In this document: positions 62,758 to 64,000 of the stretch, piece by piece
Layout of the letters: every line of letters starts with the position of its first letter
Position numbering within the stretch: the first letter of the stretch is position 1
NCBI GenBank assembly: GCA_947504045.1
Contig: CANNFY010000002.1
Location: 186,001-250,000, forward strand
Direction: 5' to 3'
Origin: an uncultured Maribacter sp.
Lineage (GTDB): Bacteria > Bacteroidota > Bacteroidia > Flavobacteriales > Flavobacteriaceae
Length of the DNA stretch: 64,000 nt
Program-made: the position numbers and the translations under genes
Notes under the pieces: generated by a model
What the model saw: only the letters and a program-made list of their open reading frames with translations
What the model was told of the DNA's origin: nothing
The model's database searches: none

Positions 62758-62817
62758 CTATTTTACATAGTTGCAGATATCGGCCTTTAGGACTATATCG
62801 TCAGCAATTATGTAAAA
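62758..62817. repeat. cruciform-forming inverted repeat
   Basis: Arms TTTTACATAGTTGC (62761-62774) and GCAATTATGTAAAA (62804-62817), with one G/A difference that still pairs as G-U in RNA. The inner sequence continues the stem with GATAT and ATATC and closes on CCTTTAGG. Confidence 0.6.
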
Positions 62818-62918
62818 GCCAATTTACGGGTAGCTTGTAATAAAGTTTACACCAAGTAGCTATAATTTGCCGTTATGTACGGAATAATTAAAAAGATTGA
62901 GAATCTATATAATTATTA

Positions 62919-63111
62919 GCGAGTTGATGCGGCTGTGCTGCCAATACCGCTTGCACGAATATTTATCCAACGCTTGCCAACGCCATTTAAAAGCTAGCCT
63001 TTTTGCTCTTATTAAAAATCGCGTATTCGATAAAATGTACGTAATAAAAAATTTTAGACGATTCTCGTAAGCTTGCCACAACAGCTAAAATTTGCAGCCG
63101 CATCAACTCGC
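62919..63111. repeat. 17-bp perfect inverted repeat spanning 193 bp
   Basis: GCGAGTTGATGCGGCTG at 62919-62935 is exactly inverted as CAGCCGCATCAACTCGC at 63095-63111. The arms are much richer in GC than the surroundings and the enclosed 159 bp have no gene. Confidence 0.65.
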
Positions 63112-63715
63112 AGCTTTTTTAATTGATACTTAATCAATCAAAAAATCTCGTGAGCAAAATTCTTAGCCTTTGCTAACCTCTCGTCTTGATTGAAGCTTTT
63201 CTTTAAATGCTCCTAACATTATGTAAAATAGGATTTCAACATGGTAACCAGTAACCATTTTTATTTATCTTTTTTTTCTTGATACGGCAAAGTATACTTT
63301 GAGCGAGATGATACTACTGCGAAACAAAAAAATCAAGGCTTACAGATAATTTTAGAAACAATGTACGGCTCAGTCGCTATATTTTACGATCCATTGTAAC
63401 TCTTAAGACTGCTTTAAGGTAAAAGTATCTTTTCAATTGTCAAGAAAAATAGTGACCTTCCCCCTAAAATATGGCCGCTCCCCTCGCCTATTGTTTTGCC
63501 AAAATTCTCTTAGGCCTCCTGCCTTTTAGAAAATTTTATCCTTTCTTTGTTTTGGTCTAATTTCCATAAAGTTTCCATCTTTTGGGCAATGTCCAATCAA
63601 CATTGTAACCTACAAAGCGTTTCGTTTATCTATTTTTATGATTAAACGCCAACCCAAAAATTATATTTAAGTAAATTTGATATTACCAGGTTATGCTTTT
63701 AAAACTAATTATAAT

Positions 63716-64000
63716 ATGAAATTGTTTTTGAAAATACTTTTTTCTTGTACATTATTAATTTTCACTTCATGTAGTAATGATTCTGAAGAAGACGCAACAC
63801 AATTAATCACTGAGAGCCAATTAACTGGTGTTTTAGGCCAAGAAATAACTATTGTTGGTGAGAATTTAGAGGTAGATAAATTGCAATTCTTTTTTGATCT
63901 TGAAGAAGCATACTTGACTGAATTCTCTTCTACCGAGCTTAAAATTAGGGTTCCAAGGTCCTTAAAACGATATAACCCAGAACTAAAGATTATTAATTTA
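63716..64000 (+). CDS. lipoprotein with IPT/TIG-like domain, 3' end outside window
   Basis: The first 95 codons of a lipoprotein: signal MKLFLKILFSCTLLIFTSC with Cys19 in the lipobox FTSC, an acidic spacer (SNDSEEDATQ), then QLTGVLGQEITIVGENL, a typical start of an IPT/TIG immunoglobulin-like fold used in flavobacterial surface and adhesion proteins. The rest is beyond the window, so size and function are open. Confidence 0.8.
   Translation, partial: MKLFLKILFSCTLLIFTSCSNDSEEDATQLITESQLTGVLGQEITIVGENLEVDKLQFFFDLEEAYLTEFSSTELKIRVPRSLKRYNPELKIINL

Larger units (their letters stand above)
62695..63231. repeat. 537-bp segment bounded by 14-bp inverted repeats
   Basis: CTATTTTACATAAT at 62695-62708 recurs inverted as ATTATGTAAAATAG at 63218-63231, perfect over 14 bp. 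Inside are a nearly identical internal copy (CTATTTTACATAGTTGC at 62758-62774) paired with GCAATTATGTAAAA at 62804-62817, and a 17-bp perfect inverted pair (62919-62935 and 63095-63111). No frame of useful length exists. This could be a small non-autonomous mobile element, a structured RNA, or a recombination region. Confidence 0.5.
62679..63715. other. 1-kb gene-free region of atypical composition
   Basis: No frame over about 30 codons on either strand. GC is visibly higher than in the rest of the window and the DNA carries the nested inverted repeats described above. A reverse-strand stretch reads GHCPKDGNFMEIRPK near 63570-63610, possibly a decayed coding remnant, but nothing is intact. 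Confidence 0.5.

Noticed and set aside
62919-63111. Integron attC site or gene-cassette array
   Set aside because: The inverted arms and nearby sequences do not give a consistent GTTRRRY/RYYYAAC core pair, and no integrase or cassette genes are visible.
62679-63715. Intact gene on the reverse strand of the gene-free region
   Set aside because: The apparent coding remnant near 63570-63610 is short and interrupted; no open frame of useful length exists on either strand.
1-64000. CRISPR arrays, prophage, toxin-antitoxin or restriction-modification systems
   Set aside because: No direct-repeat array, no cas, phage structural, methylase or toxin families were seen.

Overview
The window is about 31 percent GC and densely packed. 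It comes from a marine-type member of the Flavobacteriaceae (phylum Bacteroidota). Supporting evidence is a 287-residue primary sigma factor of the Bacteroidota type, TANNTTTG-type -7 promoter elements with weak or absent Shine-Dalgarno sequences, many short-leader lipoproteins, a TonB receptor with a carboxypeptidase-regulatory-like N-terminal domain, and families typical of this group (DUF6155, DUF2461, DUF2490, YaiO). No rRNA, tRNA, CRISPR array, complete insertion sequence or prophage is visible.

Layout. 1-5.9 kb: housekeeping genes (a divergent TruA-family protein cut by the window edge, an alpha/beta hydrolase, cysE-cysM for cysteine synthesis, DUF2461, DUF72, a hot-dog thioesterase). 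6.2-15.9 kb: a six-gene tandem array that reads as one machine. It comprises a soluble hybrid histidine kinase with receiver and HPt domains, a single-domain response regulator, a membrane-anchored HEAT-repeat scaffold with repeated short linear motifs, a processive family 2 glycosyltransferase, an LtaS/sulfatase-fold membrane transferase, and a YaiO-family outer-membrane barrel. This is most simply a phosphorelay-controlled exopolysaccharide synthesis, modification and export system. It is followed by two tandem, mutually similar microprotein genes of 32 and 33 residues, each too short for usual gene calling.

16.4-31.2 kb: rpoD, DUF6155, a RadD-like SF2 helicase next to a glycosyltransferase, menB, dienelactone hydrolase, a frameshifted DUF4304-like gene, an SDR, two thioredoxin-fold secreted proteins, a serine hydrolase, and a three-gene cell-wall cluster (3D-domain lipoprotein, Amidase_2 lipoprotein, M14 peptidase). 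31.4-37.4 kb: a vWA lipoprotein, a tiny repeat-bearing lipoprotein coupled to a membrane protein, an unannotated 48-residue reverse-strand peptide gene below three palindromes, a GntR/FCD regulator with its own 12-bp palindrome, and a di-heme cytochrome c.

37.9-49.3 kb: a cold-shock-domain protein, a second RadD-like helicase, lpxD, a DEAD-box-type helicase whose box reads DEVD, a zinc-ribbon SDR fusion lacking the catalytic tyrosine, an MBL hydrolase, an RluE-like pseudouridine synthase, and an SDR / carboxymuconolactone-decarboxylase-like / flavin amine oxidase / AraC operon. 49.4-61.5 kb: a DMT transporter plus TonB receptor pair, a three-gene envelope cluster (YwqK/MORN-like secreted protein, DUF2490 barrel, MORN protein), a divergent Lrp/AsnC regulator and histidine-decarboxylase-like enzyme, and a secreted protein / membrane protein / class III nucleotide cyclase operon. 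61.6-64 kb: a second DMT transporter, a 39-residue membrane peptide, then about 1 kb without genes whose composition differs from the rest and which holds nested inverted repeats, and finally the start of an IPT/TIG-like lipoprotein cut by the window end.
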